DNA of 64,000 nucleotides from Rhizobium sp. (GTDB lineage: Bacteria > Pseudomonadota > Alphaproteobacteria > Rhizobiales > Rhizobiaceae): NCBI GenBank assembly GCA_019739215.1, contig JAHHDR010000023.1:1-64000 (forward strand), written 5' to 3'. Under the pieces are notes generated by a model. The model worked only from the letters and a program-made list of their open reading frames with translations. It was not told the DNA's origin and did not search any database. Within the stretch, counting starts at the first letter, position 1. Every line of letters begins with the position of its first letter. Both the position numbers and the translations under genes were made by a program. Of this stretch, positions 63,246 to 64,000 are shown in pieces.

Positions 63246-64000
63246 GCGATTCTAGAACCAAAGTTCTTTACGTCGACGACGACGAGGGTCTTGCCCGCCT
63301 GGCGAGCAAAACCCTCTCCCGGATCGGCCTTGAGGTGATCCATGCACTGGACCACGAAAGCGGCCTCGCGCGCCTCGCCGAGGGCGGGATTGCTGTCATC
63401 ATTCTCGACCACTACCTTCAGGGCACCACCGGTCTCTGCTTTCTGCAGGCAATGCACGAACGCGGCATCGAAATTCCGGTGATCTATGTCACCGGCTCCA
63501 GCGAGGCGACGGTCGCCGTCGAGGCGCTGAAGGCCGGCGCGGAGGACTATGTGATCAAGTCCGTCGGCGAGGACTTCTGGGCGCTGCTGAAAAAGCGCGG
63601 TGCAGCAGGCGCTCGAGAGTGCCGAGTTGCGGGCAGCCAAGCGCAAGGCCGACCTGGAGATCATTGCGGCCAAGGAGCGCGCGGAAATCCTGCTCGCGGA
63701 AGTCAACCATCGCGTCGCCAACAGCCTCGCGCTCGTGGCAGCCCTCATCCGCATGCAGGTTTCTTCCAGCAAGGAGCCCGCGGTCAAGGCCGCTCTTTCC
63801 GAGACCCAGGCGCGCATCACGGCAATCGCCGGCATGCATCGCAGCCTCTACACGTCCGATGACGTCCGGATCGTGGAAATGGGCCGATACCTTTCGACGC
63901 TGGTCTCCGACCTCGCCGGCACGCTGGAAAAGTCCGGCCACAAGACACGGATCGTCACCGCTTTCGACAAGGTCGACCTGGCATCCGACCGCGCCGTATC
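63242..64000 (+). pseudogene. Response-regulator/HWE-HisKA_2 type hybrid kinase, frameshifted and cut by the window end
   Basis: The start is TTG at 63242, overlapping the previous stop. The N-terminal receiver (KVLYVDDDEGLARLASKTLS; Asp in VIILDHYLQGTTG; Lys in DYVIKSVGED) is followed by a HisKA_2-like kinase region, LLAEVNHRVANSLALVAALI, whose His is the likely phospho-acceptor. The two parts are out of frame. Removing one A from the five A at 63590-63594 gives LLKSAVQQALESAELRAAKR and joins them. The sequence ends before the ATPase domain. It completes a three-gene set of kinase, regulator and regulator-kinase that are translationally coupled. Confidence 0.85.

Overview
The window is high-GC DNA from an alphaproteobacterium, most likely a member of the Hyphomicrobiales (rhizobia and relatives). 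The evidence is the gene content (DUF2093, MttB superfamily proteins without pyrrolysine, soxBDAG, GcvA-like LysR) and 'cctctcccc-ttg-tgggagagg' intergenic repeats of a type I associate with rhizobial genomes. I cannot name the genus. No rRNA, tRNA, CRISPR array, insertion sequence or prophage was seen.

Layout. 1-20 kb is mostly housekeeping: lpxK, a DUF2093 protein, mutL, an orphan RTX-like protein, a 1165-residue transporter-sensor hybrid kinase, mscL, a patatin-like hydrolase, rsmD, a long-tailed RluB-type pseudouridine synthase, tadA, a diguanylate cyclase, a lipoprotein, ileS, a secreted hypothetical protein, a YeeE/YedE pair and a membrane-anchored hypothetical protein. 20-25 kb holds a large kinase-like/aminotransferase fusion and a serralysin-type RTX metalloprotease.

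25-57 kb is a dense methylated-amine (betaine-type) catabolic region. It has two MttB-superfamily methyltransferases without amber codons, a TMADH/dimethylglycine-demethylase-like flavoprotein, an MFS carrier, heterotetrameric sarcosine oxidase (soxB-soxD-soxA-soxG), a dimethylglycine dehydrogenase-like FAD/GcvT protein, an enolase-superfamily enzyme, an Ldh-family dehydrogenase, a Rieske oxygenase, a 2OG-Fe(II) oxygenase, a peptide-type ABC importer with two tandem Tat-exported binding proteins, an aldehyde dehydrogenase and three regulators (two TetR, one LysR). The likely logic is import of a quaternary or tertiary amine, opening demethylation by the Rieske and/or MttB enzymes, further demethylation by the flavoproteins, and sarcosine to glycine by SoxBDAG. 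The true substrate is not visible. A two-gene AbiEii-like toxin-antitoxin candidate sits inside this region.

57-64 kb is signalling: a PAS-GGDEF-EAL protein, a 47-residue membrane protein, a FAD oxidoreductase, and a translationally coupled run of CHASE3 histidine kinase, response regulator and response-regulator/HWE-type kinase cut by the window end.

An overriding feature is that six otherwise well conserved genes (mscL, ileS, soxA, the second binding protein, the CHASE3 kinase and the last kinase) are broken by eight small insertions, all of +1 or +4 bases and none a deletion. Because ileS is essential, most of these are probably sequencing or assembly errors rather than real mutations. 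The genes should be read as functional until the sequence is checked.
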